From the NCBI GenBank assembly GCA_002383485.1, contig DFYY01000053.1, positions 62,001 to 126,000 on the forward strand: a stretch of DNA of 64,000 nucleotides, written 5' to 3'. Positions 43,967 through 53,074 of this stretch are shown here, piece after piece. The notes beneath the pieces are model-generated. The model made no database searches, was not told where the DNA came from, and worked only from the letters and a program-made list of their open reading frames with translations. This DNA is from Bacteroidales bacterium UBA4070 (GTDB lineage: Bacteria > Bacteroidota > Bacteroidia > Bacteroidales > VadinHA17). The position numbers and the translations under genes were made by a program. How positions within the stretch are numbered: the stretch's first letter is position 1; each line of letters begins with the position of its first letter.

Positions 43967-46900
43967 TTAATATTCAGGTTGGTTCTTGATGATTTCGAAA
44001 ATCTGTTTCAGTTTTTCCTCGTCTTTGATATGTTTCTTAATGGCGAACAAAACCTCTTTCTCTTTTATCCTGTTGCCACGCCAGTCATCTTTTTTTGTAT
44101 AAATGACCTCATAATCCAGAACCATAGCGAGCTCTTCATCTTGGTCAAGATTGTCATAAAGTGCCCGTTTGGCTCTTGTATCGAGGGTTTTTGGGTATTT
44201 TGTTTCGTTGGGTCGTTTTATCTGCCTTGTTAATTCCACAATCATCGCCAGATATTCTTCATATTCCAATGCTTCCAGCCGTCTTTGTGCAATCAGTTCA
44301 TCCAGAAGTTGCGACATGTTCTCGTAATATCTCGGATTAATGGGTCGTTCATCGTGGATAACTTTACGCAGGTTGTTTTCAATGGTCTCTGCTACTGCCT
44401 GTCTGTTCCTTCGAACGCCGGAAGGCAGGTTATTTATTGCACGCTCTCCTCTTTCCACAATTAGTTCAACCAGCGACATATCATCAAAAGCACTGATTAC
44501 TTTACTCTCATCTGCACTGATGTAAGTGTCAATCAGATGACGCATTGCCGGTTCATATGCCTTCAGGTCGATATAATCGGCACTTGCAAGTTTTACCTCG
44601 GCTCTGGCTTGTTCGTAATGACGCACTTCTTTCAGGATACTCTCAGCCTCTGAAGGAGTATATCCTGCTTCTTCCATTTCATTGGCAATTGCTGCATACG
44701 CTCTTACAAGATGTGATACCTGTTTGTAGAAGGCAAGCCGTTTCTGTTCGTTTCGCTTTATTTCTTCCTTATTCTCAATGTTTTCAGCACAGAAATACCT
44801 TATGTAATCAATGGTCTCCTTGGGCATCTTCACCGGCTCACACAGGGCACGTATACTCTCCAGTGCATTATCCAGCAATTCTTTTGCTTTCATAAGCCTG
44901 TCGGAGAGCAATCCGGCAACATCTTCCTTGTCATAACCCTCAAGTGCACCTGAAGTGTAATCGTGTACTGATGATTCAAGGCTTTTAAACAGGTCTTTAT
45001 AGTCGATGATGTAACCATAGTCCTTATCATCACCATCGAGTCTGTTCACCCTGCATATTGCCTGAAAGAGACCGTGGTCTTGCATTTTCTTGTCGATGTA
45101 CAGGTAGGTTGCCGAAGGAGCATCGAATCCTGTAAGCAGTTTATCAACCACTATGAGAAGTTTCAATTGACCCGGTTCGTTTACAAAGGTTTTCTTTGCT
45201 TCATCTTCAAACACCTCTGGTGATTTCCCGTTGAGCATACGCTGGTAAACCTCGTATTTTTTCAGTTTATCGGTGATGCTCTCCTCATCAATACTCTCTC
45301 CACGTATATCGTTAATGGTGGGAACGTAAGAGGTAACGATGGCGCATTTCTTCAACCCTGAATTCTGGAATAATTCGTAGTACTTACATGCTTCATAAAT
45401 GCTGCCGGAAACCAGCATCGCATTGCCATGACCACTCTCCAGACGGTCTTTGGTTTCCATATCCAGCATAACATCTGCAACGATTTTCTCAAGCCGTGAT
45501 TGACTGCTCAATATGGTCTGCATTGTACCCCATTTCTGTTTCAGTTGCATCTTGGCATAATCCGTCAAACCCCTCGTCTTGGCTTCAAACCAGCGGTCGA
45601 TTTTATCCTGCGAGGTAATTCTCTGATCAACATCCCTTGCTTCATAGCGCAGGTCAAGTATAACATTATCTTTTACGGCTTCGTCAAATTTGTAGGTATG
45701 GATGTAACTTCCAAATATTTCAATGCTTCTCTGCTTGTCCGCTTTCAGCAGTGGCGTACCGGTGAAACCGATGAACATCGCATCTGGAAGGATTTTCTTC
45801 ATGGCTTTATGCAGTTCACCGGATTGTGTACGATGGCATTCATCCACATAGACGTAAATATCTCCTTTGGCACTGAAATCACGAGGAAGGTATCGGGATA
45901 TGTCTTCAATGAACCCTTCATAGTCGGCTTCCTCTTTGTTGCCGAATTTGTGTATAAGCGAACACATCAGCCAAGGCAGCGAAAGATTAAGTTTCTCAAC
46001 CAGGTCCCTTCCACTTGTGGTTCGGTGAATCTGTTCGTCAACACCTTTGAAAACCTTTTCAATTTGCTTGTCCAGTTCATCCCGGTCAGTAATTATCAGC
46101 ACTCTGGCATCCTGAATGTTTTCCCGTATCCACTTGGTCAACCAGACCATAATCATGCTTTTACCGCTTCCCTGTGTATGCCAGATGATACCACCTTCAC
46201 GTTCTCTTACACGGCTTTGCAATGCTTTAACTCCGAAATATTGATTGTGACGGCAAATTTTCTTTATTCCTGCATCAAACACTATGAAGTCATGAATAAG
46301 TTCCAGAAATCGTTCTTTGTTGCAAATCTGGAGCAATTGGCGGTCAAGAAAATTCTCCACATCACTTTCTTCCTTCCATTTCAGGTAATACTTCTCCGGG
46401 GTGTTGATAACACCATACCTCACACCTTCAGTATCGTTTCCTGCTATGACCAGTTGAACCGTGGCAAAGAATGGCATGATAAACATGCTTTTTTGGTTGT
46501 CGAGATTCTGACGTATGCCTTCAGAAACTGATACCGTACTCCGTTTTAATTCCAATACTCCAAGAGCAATGCCGTTGACGTAGATTACTATATCAGGACG
46601 TTTCCTGTTTTCTCCTTTGATGGATACCTCTTCAGCAATGGCAAAATGATTATTGTGTGGATTTTCCCAGTCGATTAATCTGACCGTCTGGGTGTTTTCA
46701 CCGACATCTTCCCTGACCTTTGCACCATACCGTAGAATCGTATATACATCCTTGTTGATGCCATACAGGTTTTTGTTCTGAACCCCGGCAACCTTCTTGA
46801 GTTCATAAATGGCTTTTTTAATCAGAGACGGGGTATAACCATTTTCCTGAAGATAATTCGAGAGCAAACCCTCTTCAATATTGCTGTTATCCGGACGGTC

Positions 46901-47002
46901 ATGCCAGTTGCCCAGATATGTATAACCCAAACCATCAGGCTTGGAGAACAGGGCAACGACCCTGTCCTGTGCTATACGTTCTATATCACCAACGGGACTC
47001 AT
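43967..47002 (-). CDS. hsdR: Type I restriction enzyme R subunit (endonuclease/translocase)
   Basis: The 1011-residue product has the three HsdR parts. The N-terminal nuclease domain carries RPDIVIYVNGIALGVLELKR (PD-ELK type, about 135-155). The helicase motor has Walker A GIIWHTQGSGKSMIMVWLTK (about 272-291), VDECHRTQSG (DECH, about 387) and FIGFTGTPLL (about 412), with motif VI near CRVNRLDGDDKDYGYIIDY. The C-terminal helical part binds the methylase. It cuts unmethylated DNA after ATP-driven translocation. Its start overlaps hsdS by four bases. No frameshift or lost motif is visible, so the system looks active. Confidence 0.93.
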   Translation of the reverse strand: MSPVGDIERIAQDRVVALFSKPDGLGYTYLGNWHDRPDNSNIEEGLLSNYLQENGYTPSLIKKAIYELKKVAGVQNKNLYGINKDVYTILRYGAKVREDVGENTQTVRLIDWENPHNNHFAIAEEVSIKGENRKRPDIVIYVNGIALGVLELKRSTVSVSEGIRQNLDNQKSMFIMPFFATVQLVIAGNDTEGVRYGVINTPEKYYLKWKEESDVENFLDRQLLQICNKERFLELIHDFIVFDAGIKKICRHNQYFGVKALQSRVREREGGIIWHTQGSGKSMIMVWLTKWIRENIQDARVLIITDRDELDKQIEKVFKGVDEQIHRTTSGRDLVEKLNLSLPWLMCSLIHKFGNKEEADYEGFIEDISRYLPRDFSAKGDIYVYVDECHRTQSGELHKAMKKILPDAMFIGFTGTPLLKADKQRSIEIFGSYIHTYKFDEAVKDNVILDLRYEARDVDQRITSQDKIDRWFEAKTRGLTDYAKMQLKQKWGTMQTILSSQSRLEKIVADVMLDMETKDRLESGHGNAMLVSGSIYEACKYYELFQNSGLKKCAIVTSYVPTINDIRGESIDEESITDKLKKYEVYQRMLNGKSPEVFEDEAKKTFVNEPGQLKLLIVVDKLLTGFDAPSATYLYIDKKMQDHGLFQAICRVNRLDGDDKDYGYIIDYKDLFKSLESSVHDYTSGALEGYDKEDVAGLLSDRLMKAKELLDNALESIRALCEPVKMPKETIDYIRYFCAENIENKEEIKRNEQKRLAFYKQVSHLVRAYAAIANEMEEAGYTPSEAESILKEVRHYEQARAEVKLASADYIDLKAYEPAMRHLIDTYISADESKVISAFDDMSLVELIVERGERAINNLPSGVRRNRQAVAETIENNLRKVIHDERPINPRYYENMSQLLDELIAQRRLEALEYEEYLAMIVELTRQIKRPNETKYPKTLDTRAKRALYDNLDQDEELAMVLDYEVIYTKKDDWRGNRIKEKEVLFAIKKHIKDEEKLKQIFEIIKNQPEY

Positions 47003-48081
47003 ACCAATCGAATTTTGCCGGTTAATAATGCTTGCATCATGCCTTGTTTAATTAACCTATACTTATTTATTTGTTTTTCCAAACCAGAAAGTTCTTCGTC
47101 AATATCAATCATAATTTTTGCAATTGCATCTTGTTCAGATACTTCTTGAGGAAAAAGTAATTCTAATGGTTTTAGATGTTCTGTATAAACATGTGGCTGT
47201 GCACCACCAGTTTGTAATTTAAATATTTGCTGCTGCGCTAATTGAAGAACGAAGAATAAATAATTTATATTAAATGTTCCCTCATCTTCAATTGTGGAGC
47301 AATCAGATGCAAAAATTGGCTTTTTATGGAATGAAACATATCCAGCATTTGCACCTGACGCACTTATAGTAATGGTATTCTCACCTCTGTTTGGTCTGTT
47401 ATGAAAATATGATGGTTTAATTCCACCTGCAATTACAGGGAATTCACCACCAATTGCAGTTTTTTCTGTGATAAGTTGCCCCTTTCTTATATCACAGATA
47501 TCACTAAGATTAATCTTTACCCACTTGTTTCTAAACCCAGCCAACCTCATCTTACCCGTCAACAACTCTTGCATCACCCCCTGCTTGATGTTTCGCTTTT
47601 TGGCGATGAGTTTTTCAAGATTTTCAATGAGGGCATCAGTATCGGAAAGGGCGGTGGCAATGGCGGTTTGTTCGGATTTGGTTGGTAAACGGACAGGAAG
47701 ATTTAAAATTTTGATTACCGATAACCCCGGTTGCGCTGAGGATTCAGAATATTGATTTAAATTCATGTCTATCAGAACATGATAAAGCCATTTTATATCG
47801 ATACTCTTTTGGGGTGTTACAACTATAGCATGTTCTGAAGCAAAGAACTTATCTGAAACTAATTGAACATTACCACATAATGCTCCTTGTCTCCCGATTA
47901 GGGCAAAAGTTCCATTATGAGTAAAACCATGAGTAAATCCCCTAAGTCCATTACCGCCATAACATGGATATTTATCTGAAACAGAAATATCTTTTGAAGT
48001 AATGGTCATTCCACTCTTCATGTTTGAAATTTCTGATAGTTTAGTTAATACCCAATCATTTGGTAGGTCATTTATATTCAT
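46999..48081 (-). CDS. hsdS: Type I restriction specificity subunit
   Basis: The 360-residue product has two target-recognition domains, each followed by a conserved helix. The first starts WVLTKLSEISNMKSGMTITS and ends with SEQTAIATALSDTDALIENLEKL, KNIKQGVMQELLTGKMRLAGF; the second begins NKWVKINLSDICDIRKGQLI and ends SEQDAIAKIMIDIDEELSGLE, QGMMQALLTGKIRLV. HsdS sets the split recognition site for both modification and cleavage. The length is a little under the usual 400, with both domains complete. Confidence 0.92.
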   Translation of the reverse strand: MNINDLPNDWVLTKLSEISNMKSGMTITSKDISVSDKYPCYGGNGLRGFTHGFTHNGTFALIGRQGALCGNVQLVSDKFFASEHAIVVTPQKSIDIKWLYHVLIDMNLNQYSESSAQPGLSVIKILNLPVRLPTKSEQTAIATALSDTDALIENLEKLIAKKRNIKQGVMQELLTGKMRLAGFRNKWVKINLSDICDIRKGQLITEKTAIGGEFPVIAGGIKPSYFHNRPNRGENTITISASGANAGYVSFHKKPIFASDCSTIEDEGTFNINYLFFVLQLAQQQIFKLQTGGAQPHVYTEHLKPLELLFPQEVSEQDAIAKIMIDIDEELSGLEKQINKYRLIKQGMMQALLTGKIRLV

Positions 48082-48124
48082 TCAGAGAAATTTATAATAC
48101 ACTATTTTGTTTATTAATTCTGGT

Positions 48125-49126
48125 TTAAAGTTCAATCAATTTTGATAAAAGTTCTGGGAATTGCATTACCACACCGTAAATCATATTCTCCTTCATTTCA
48201 TTGTAATCTGCTTCCCAATCTGGGAGCACACTCTCCGGTGGTATGAATGTAATCTTATCGGGACTGTGGTTGGCAAAATCAACACCTGAAATCCTGCTGA
48301 ATTTACTTCGATGTGCCACTATGGTGTTGTATAAATCCGGATTATTGAGTGCAATACCTGCGTAATCCGTTCGGCTCAGTATTTCAATATCGTATAAGTG
48401 TCTGCTCAAACCATCCACTCGTCTCTTTCCCGGTGATTTCTGAAACTCTTCGTGTAGCAGGAATATCTTTTCCAGAAAAGTCCGTTCCGGGTTTACAGTA
48501 GGAATTGTAATCGGTCTGTCTGCAAATGGTTGTCCGGAATAATTTTCAGCGACCATGGTCGCAAAGGAGCGGTCAGTAAACGGTTCTTTCAACGAACGGC
48601 TGCCTACCTCAACCAATACTCCCGGCTTTAAATAGGTGTCTTCTTCAGTTAATTTTGGGTAATACACTTCAATGACCATAGGGTCTTGGTCGTGGTTCGG
48701 TACTTCTCTGTACTTAATTGTAACGTCTGTAAAACCAACCTCAGCGAACTTCTTTTGAAGTTCGGGAGTAAACGTTTCAGTAAGATATTCATACGATTTT
48801 CTCCTCAACCTGCGAACATCAGCGTTTTCCAGTTCACCAGAGAATCCAAGATACTCCCTGTCCAATGCCAAATCAATGTCTTCTGAAAATCGTTGAATTA
48901 AGTTCCACCCTTTGCTGAGAGAAGTCCCGCCTTTAAAAACGAGTGACCCGGCACAATCCATATTATAGATGACAGCAAGTGTATGCACCACCCACCAATC
49001 CTTTTCCACAGCAAACGGAAGCAAACCACGACTCCTACCTGTTTCAGTGAGTATTCTGAGTTTGGTTTCATCCGGAAGTTTTAACCATTCGTTCAAATGT
49101 GAAAAGTTGTGCATGGGTTTCTGCAT
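48125..49126 (-). CDS. AbiEii/AbiGii-type nucleotidyltransferase toxin
   Basis: The 333-residue product has the nucleotidyltransferase core GSLVFKGGTSLSKGWNLIQR, then FSEDIDLALDREY (about residues 55-90), which gives the GG-S and D-x-D metal site of AbiEii-type toxins. These act as the toxin of abortive-infection or toxin-antitoxin pairs. It follows the DUF6088 gene by three bases, matching the AbiEi/AbiEii order. The pair lies inside the hsdM-hsdS operon. Confidence 0.85.
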   Translation of the reverse strand: MQKPMHNFSHLNEWLKLPDETKLRILTETGRSRGLLPFAVEKDWWVVHTLAVIYNMDCAGSLVFKGGTSLSKGWNLIQRFSEDIDLALDREYLGFSGELENADVRRLRRKSYEYLTETFTPELQKKFAEVGFTDVTIKYREVPNHDQDPMVIEVYYPKLTEEDTYLKPGVLVEVGSRSLKEPFTDRSFATMVAENYSGQPFADRPITIPTVNPERTFLEKIFLLHEEFQKSPGKRRVDGLSRHLYDIEILSRTDYAGIALNNPDLYNTIVAHRSKFSRISGVDFANHSPDKITFIPPESVLPDWEADYNEMKENMIYGVVMQFPELLSKLIEL

Positions 49127-49129
49127 CTT

Positions 49130-49720
49130 TCAGGGTTTTAATAGTTTTCTAATCCATTCGGGTGCTATCTTTAAATCGTGCTGCAGGTGAAACGGTTTCT
49201 CCTGTCTCAAAAGTTCTCTTATTTTGCCCAGTTCCTCTTCGGTTACCTTATCCTTGCCTATGGTTTTCATTGCCTGAATAACCAGTTTGCTTGTATCACC
49301 AATGGCAGAAAGGTTTCTGGCACTTGCACGTTTGAAGGTGATGGTTTGTTTTCCAACCTTAATTTTCCGTGCGGTGCTGTCGGTGTAATACACAACATTC
49401 ATTGGCACTTGAGTGGTAAGTCCCAGTTTATAGAGTGCATAACTGCCGGTAGGTACAATCCGTGCTTTATCACGCTTACGGATGGCTTCGGCAATTTCTT
49501 CAATGCCAGGCAGGACAGTTCCCAGTACTTCATCTTTTCCCGGGCGAACATAGATACCTGTTGCCACACGGTACAATTCTCCCATTTGTACCAACCGGAA
49601 CAGGGACTTTCCTACTGTTCCTGCACTACCAAATGCAGAAAAATACTCCGGAAAAAAGAGCGAACCCCTCTTGGCTTTTCTTATTTTCCTAAGTATTTGT
49701 TCTTCAATGCTTATTGTCAT
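49130..49720 (-). CDS. DUF6088/AbiEi-like antitoxin
   Basis: From the ATG at 49720 the product has 196 residues; a longer in-frame start at 49753 adds eleven unlikely residues. It has a winged-helix-like start (MTISIEEQILRKIRKAKRGS, then LFFPEYFSAFGSAGTVGKSL) and a C-terminal part resembling AbiEi (GIYVRPGKDEVLGTVLPGIE, then IVPTGSYALYKLGLTTQVP). AbiEi proteins repress their own operon and counter AbiEii. It lies 42 bases after hsdM and 3 before the toxin. Confidence 0.83.
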   Translation of the reverse strand: MTISIEEQILRKIRKAKRGSLFFPEYFSAFGSAGTVGKSLFRLVQMGELYRVATGIYVRPGKDEVLGTVLPGIEEIAEAIRKRDKARIVPTGSYALYKLGLTTQVPMNVVYYTDSTARKIKVGKQTITFKRASARNLSAIGDTSKLVIQAMKTIGKDKVTEEELGKIRELLRQEKPFHLQHDLKIAPEWIRKLLKP

Positions 49721-49762
49721 GTTTATTGCAATATATTGCCGTAAATTAAGCAAATATTTTCG

Positions 49763-52171
49763 TCAAAAACTAAAATCGAAACCCATTTTTACAAGATGCT
49801 CACGAACTTTGGTTTCATATTCGGTTACTTTCCCGGAAATATCCGACAGCGTGCTTCCGTAACGCTCTGCCAGTTCTTTAATGCGCTGAGAGAGTCTCTG
49901 GCAGATTCGTTCCACTTCCGTTTTAATCTCCTGTTCAATGGTTGTCATCCATTTATCATCCACCAAGAGTACTTTTATTTCTTCCTGTGTGAGGTTTTTG
50001 TATTTCTCCAGCAGTTTTTTATCCAGCAAAACTTCCGATTCTTTTATTTGTTTTCCCAGTGCAGCATCAGCCTCTGACAACTCAAGATACTTCTGAAGAA
50101 CTTCCAGTTCATCGGCAAAGTCAGCATCACCCGTTATCTCTTTCATCCGTTTCTGAACCCCTGCTTTGGTGACCTTATCCTTATCGTTTTTCGCATCAGC
50201 AAGGAGACCTTCCTCTCCGCCATGTTCTTCTTCCAGTTCAATTAATTGTTGCTTTAAGGCATCCCGGTCGGTTTCAAGTTTTTCGAGATGCTCCTGTTCG
50301 GATTGAAAGTATTTGTCGATAACAAGATTCTTTGGCAGCAAATCACAAGTCCATGTCTTTTTCTTTTCATCCATTGAAATAATTGCATTCCAACCTTCAT
50401 CAGCAATCTGGTAAACATCATCCTGCATGATGGTTTTCCAGTAATTCAACAGGGTCTGGTAGATGTCAAATTTATCAAGAAGCGGAATCTCAGAGAACTT
50501 AATTAAAAGGTCTTCCGATAAGTACCAGATGGTTTCTTTTGGCTTAACACCTGTTTCAATTTGTTTAAGATATGGAACATGCTTTTCACGCCATGACGCA
50601 ACAACCTCATCAACCTTCGAAGTATATGCTGTAAAATCCGGATGCTCAACAATTGTTTTCTTCAACCTTGCAGGTTCAACCATCAGGTCAAAAAACCCTT
50701 TACGTTCAGCCGGATTGAAAAGAGTTTGTTTTAAAGTTGGAAATGCATTCCAGTATTTGTTCAGATTATTCACATCCTTTTCGGGGATACCCCCCAGAAG
50801 ATGTGCTTCTATGTTGTGGATATCTTCCTCTTCTTCATCCTGAGTGTTAATATACCTTGGAATGTTCAGGTTAAAATCGTTTTTCGGGTCGCTGATTTCA
50901 CTGAAAAGAACCAAACGACTGTAATTTGGCACTTCTAACTGATTGTTGAATACATCAACGATTTTGAGAATATCCTGTTCCCTCAGCCTGTTCTTGTTGC
51001 CATCTTTCATAAATTCTTTACTGGCATCAATCATGAAAATACCGGTGCGGTTGCCAGCATGTTCTTTATCAAGAACGATAATGCATGCCGGTATACCAGT
51101 GCCATAGAACAGGTTGGTGGGCAATCCGATAATTCCCTTGATATAGCCACGCTTAATGATGTTTTTGCGAATCTGACCCTCTGCACCACCCCGGAACAAA
51201 ACCCCGTGAGGAAGGATGATTGCCCCTTTTCCGGTACTTTTAAGCGACTTTAACATGTGAAGCAGGAAAGCATAGTCGCCATTCTTCTTGGGCGGGATTC
51301 CGTCCTCAAACCTGTTATATTCATCATTGGCCGGGTCAAATCCGTTGCTCCATGCTTTGGTGCTGAATGGCGGATTGGCAACACAGAAATCGAAGGTTTT
51401 AAGTGTGCCGTCCGGGTTTTTAAAATGCGGCTTTGACAGGGTGTTATCCTGCCAGATTACTGCTGAAGGGTTATCGTGCAGAATCATATTCATTTTCGCC
51501 AAGGCGGCAGTTGCATTATCCATCTCCTGACCATAGATAGTTACACCCCGTTCGCTTTCATCAGCAGCCTTCAATAACAGAGACCCGCTGCCGCAGGTCA
51601 TGTCATAAATTGTCTGGTCTTGGCTTCTTGCTTTGCTTATGCCGATGACCTTCGCCATAACCCTTGAAACCTCTGCCGGAGTATAGAACTGTCCCTTGCT
51701 TTTACCTGATTCTGTAGCAAAATTGCGCATAAGGTACTCGTAGGCATCACCAAGAAGGTCATCGCCATCTGCTCTGTTTTTGCTGAAATTCAGGCTGGGG
51801 TGTTCAAAAATACCGATAAGGTTTGAAAGCCGGTCTTGCTTTTCTTTACCCTTTCCAAGTTTGTCGTCATCGTCAAAATCAGCAACATCAATAACACCCT
51901 TCAATTCATTTACTTCGGCAAGATTTGCAATGATTGTGTTGATGCCTTCACCGATATCCTTACTGCCCTTCAGTGCAACCATATCCCAAAAACTGCCACC
52001 CATGGGAATTTCAATGAGCGCATCTTCCTTTCCTTCATACCGGTCGGAGACATATTTCATGAACAGTAAAACCAGAACATAATCTTTGTACTGGGAAGCA
52101 TCCATGCCACCACGCAATTCATCACAACTTTTCCATAAGGAAGAATAGAGTTCACTTTTTTTAATTGCCAT
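49763..52171 (-). CDS. hsdM: Type I restriction DNA methyltransferase subunit
   Basis: The 802-residue product begins with the HsdM N-terminal helical domain (SELYSSLWKSCDELRGGMDA) and has the adenine-methylase motifs YDMTCGSGSLLLKA (AdoMet binding, about 190-203) and the catalytic VANPPF (about 264-269). It is longer than most HsdM (about 500); the C-terminal 250 residues form long Glu/Lys-rich helices (LEKLETDRDALKQQLIELEE, then ISGKVTEYETKVREHLVKMG). These likely wrap HsdS or stand in for a missing domain. It heads the operon, divergent from the XRE-type regulator. Confidence 0.92.
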   Translation of the reverse strand: MAIKKSELYSSLWKSCDELRGGMDASQYKDYVLVLLFMKYVSDRYEGKEDALIEIPMGGSFWDMVALKGSKDIGEGINTIIANLAEVNELKGVIDVADFDDDDKLGKGKEKQDRLSNLIGIFEHPSLNFSKNRADGDDLLGDAYEYLMRNFATESGKSKGQFYTPAEVSRVMAKVIGISKARSQDQTIYDMTCGSGSLLLKAADESERGVTIYGQEMDNATAALAKMNMILHDNPSAVIWQDNTLSKPHFKNPDGTLKTFDFCVANPPFSTKAWSNGFDPANDEYNRFEDGIPPKKNGDYAFLLHMLKSLKSTGKGAIILPHGVLFRGGAEGQIRKNIIKRGYIKGIIGLPTNLFYGTGIPACIIVLDKEHAGNRTGIFMIDASKEFMKDGNKNRLREQDILKIVDVFNNQLEVPNYSRLVLFSEISDPKNDFNLNIPRYINTQDEEEEDIHNIEAHLLGGIPEKDVNNLNKYWNAFPTLKQTLFNPAERKGFFDLMVEPARLKKTIVEHPDFTAYTSKVDEVVASWREKHVPYLKQIETGVKPKETIWYLSEDLLIKFSEIPLLDKFDIYQTLLNYWKTIMQDDVYQIADEGWNAIISMDEKKKTWTCDLLPKNLVIDKYFQSEQEHLEKLETDRDALKQQLIELEEEHGGEEGLLADAKNDKDKVTKAGVQKRMKEITGDADFADELEVLQKYLELSEADAALGKQIKESEVLLDKKLLEKYKNLTQEEIKVLLVDDKWMTTIEQEIKTEVERICQRLSQRIKELAERYGSTLSDISGKVTEYETKVREHLVKMGFDFSF

Positions 52172-52310
52172 GAGTAAATGATTATATTTTAATTATTTGC
52201 CAATCCAAAACATCGAATAGAAATATCTGAAATCGTCATTCACTTTAAGAATCTGAAAGGCATTGTCACACTATTTAACGGAGATTCGTTAAAGTACTCA
52301 CAAATTTAAT

Positions 52311-52324
52311 AGTAATATTTTACT
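52311..52324. promoter_or_regulatory. Inverted repeat AGTAA-N4-TTACT, copy 1
   Basis: AGTAA-TATT-TTACT, 14 bases, in the divergent hsdM/XRE intergenic region, 47 bases before the XRE start codon. It is one of four like-spaced sites around this gene. Confidence 0.6.
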
Positions 52325-52344
52325 TTTCTTAGGTAATTTGTTAT

Positions 52345-52352
52345 TATATTTG
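52345..52352 (+). promoter_or_regulatory. -7 box of the XRE-type gene
   Basis: TATATTTG matches TAnnTTTG. It overlaps the left end of the 22-base palindrome at 52350-52371, so bound protein there would block transcription. Confidence 0.5.
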
Positions 52353-52371
52353 AAGTAAATATTTACTTCAA
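52350..52371. promoter_or_regulatory. Perfect 22-base palindrome, copy 2 of AGTAA-N4-TTACT
   Basis: The 22 bases, from TTGAAG to CTTCAA with the core AGTAAATATTTACT, are a perfect palindrome. It overlaps the -7 box and ends on the A of the ATG start codon, an ideal place for autorepression. Confidence 0.75.
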
Positions 52372-52943
52372 TGTCAGTTGAAATAAAGCAAAACTTATCA
52401 TCCATTCTCAAGGCACTTGAAGAGAAGGGGATGAAAACTACCAACATTGCAAAATCTATGGGGTATACAACGACTTCCCAGTTGCACAGCATAGTTGATG
52501 GTGACAGTCTTGTCTCTACAAAAGCAATCATCAATATGATTGAAAATTTGAACGTGAATCCAACCTACCTGTTTCTTGGCAAGGGGTTAATGTTTTTAAC
52601 AGATGAGGATGAAGTGGAAGAACTTCAGAAGAAGATTTCTGAATTGGAGCATAATCACAGTGAAGCGGTAAAGACAGTTTTTTCTTTATATGGCATTATT
52701 CAAAAACTTGAAAAAAGGAATGCAGATTTAATTGACCTGTCCAGTGCCGCTATAAAATATCACAAAGGACAACAGGATGATAAACCTGACAGTGAAACAG
52801 GTAATAAATTAATGGACAATCTTGATGACATTATGAAAAAGATTGCTCCAATAACTATTGATGATGTCAAAAAGTACTTTGAAGAGGAAGAGTCAAAAGA
52901 AGAAGCAAAAGAAAAGGAAATAACAAGTTCATTGAATAAGTAA
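52371..52943 (+). CDS. XRE-type helix-turn-helix regulator with helical C-terminal domain
   Basis: The 190-residue product has a HTH region in residues about 5-65 (ILKALEEKGMKTTNIAKSMG, then TSQLHSIVDGDSLVSTKAII and NPTYLFLGKGLMFL), resembling phage-repressor and XRE proteins with the NPTYLFLG tail. Residues 80-115 are heptad-like (LQKKISELEHNHSEAVKTVF), probably a dimer coiled coil, and the C-terminus is acidic (EEEESKEEAKEKE). The coding part is AT-rich. It is divergent from hsdM, so it may control the restriction operon as well as itself. The symmetric sites around it support DNA binding. Confidence 0.85.
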   Translation: MSVEIKQNLSSILKALEEKGMKTTNIAKSMGYTTTSQLHSIVDGDSLVSTKAIINMIENLNVNPTYLFLGKGLMFLTDEDEVEELQKKISELEHNHSEAVKTVFSLYGIIQKLEKRNADLIDLSSAAIKYHKGQQDDKPDSETGNKLMDNLDDIMKKIAPITIDDVKKYFEEEESKEEAKEKEITSSLNK

Positions 52944-52953
52944 ATTGTTACTT
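52938..52953. promoter_or_regulatory. Inverted repeat AGTAA-N4-TTACT, copy 3
   Basis: AAGTAA-ATTG-TTACTT, 16 bases, overlaps the stop codon of the XRE-type gene (52941-52943). The same spacing as copies 1, 2 and 4. Confidence 0.6.
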
Positions 52954-52976
52954 AAAATGGGATTGCTCAGGTTTAA

Positions 52977-52994
52977 AAAGTAAATAATTACTTT
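52977..52994. promoter_or_regulatory. Inverted repeat AGTAA-N4-TTACT, copy 4
   Basis: AAAGTAA-ATAA-TTACTTT, 18 bases, 33 bases after the XRE stop. No gene follows before the terminator, so the site has no obvious target now. Confidence 0.6.
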
Positions 52995-53036
52995 GGATAT
53001 TTGTCCCATCAGTCCCAATAGTTGTCCCACAACAAA

Positions 53037-53064
53037 AAAACCCCATTGAAAATCAAGGGGTTTT
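53037..53064. terminator. Strong, probably bidirectional terminator
   Basis: AAAACCCC (53037-53044) pairs with GGGGTTTT (53057-53064); inside, TTGA pairs with TCAA around AAA, with one bulged A. A- and T-runs on both sides fit termination on either strand. It separates the XRE-type gene from tRNA-Cys. Confidence 0.8.
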
Positions 53065-53074
53065 AGTGGGGTTG

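Noticed and set aside
45500..46531. Long plus-strand frame (343 codons) inside hsdR
   Set aside because: It is antisense to the conserved helicase motor of hsdR and shows no motif of its own.
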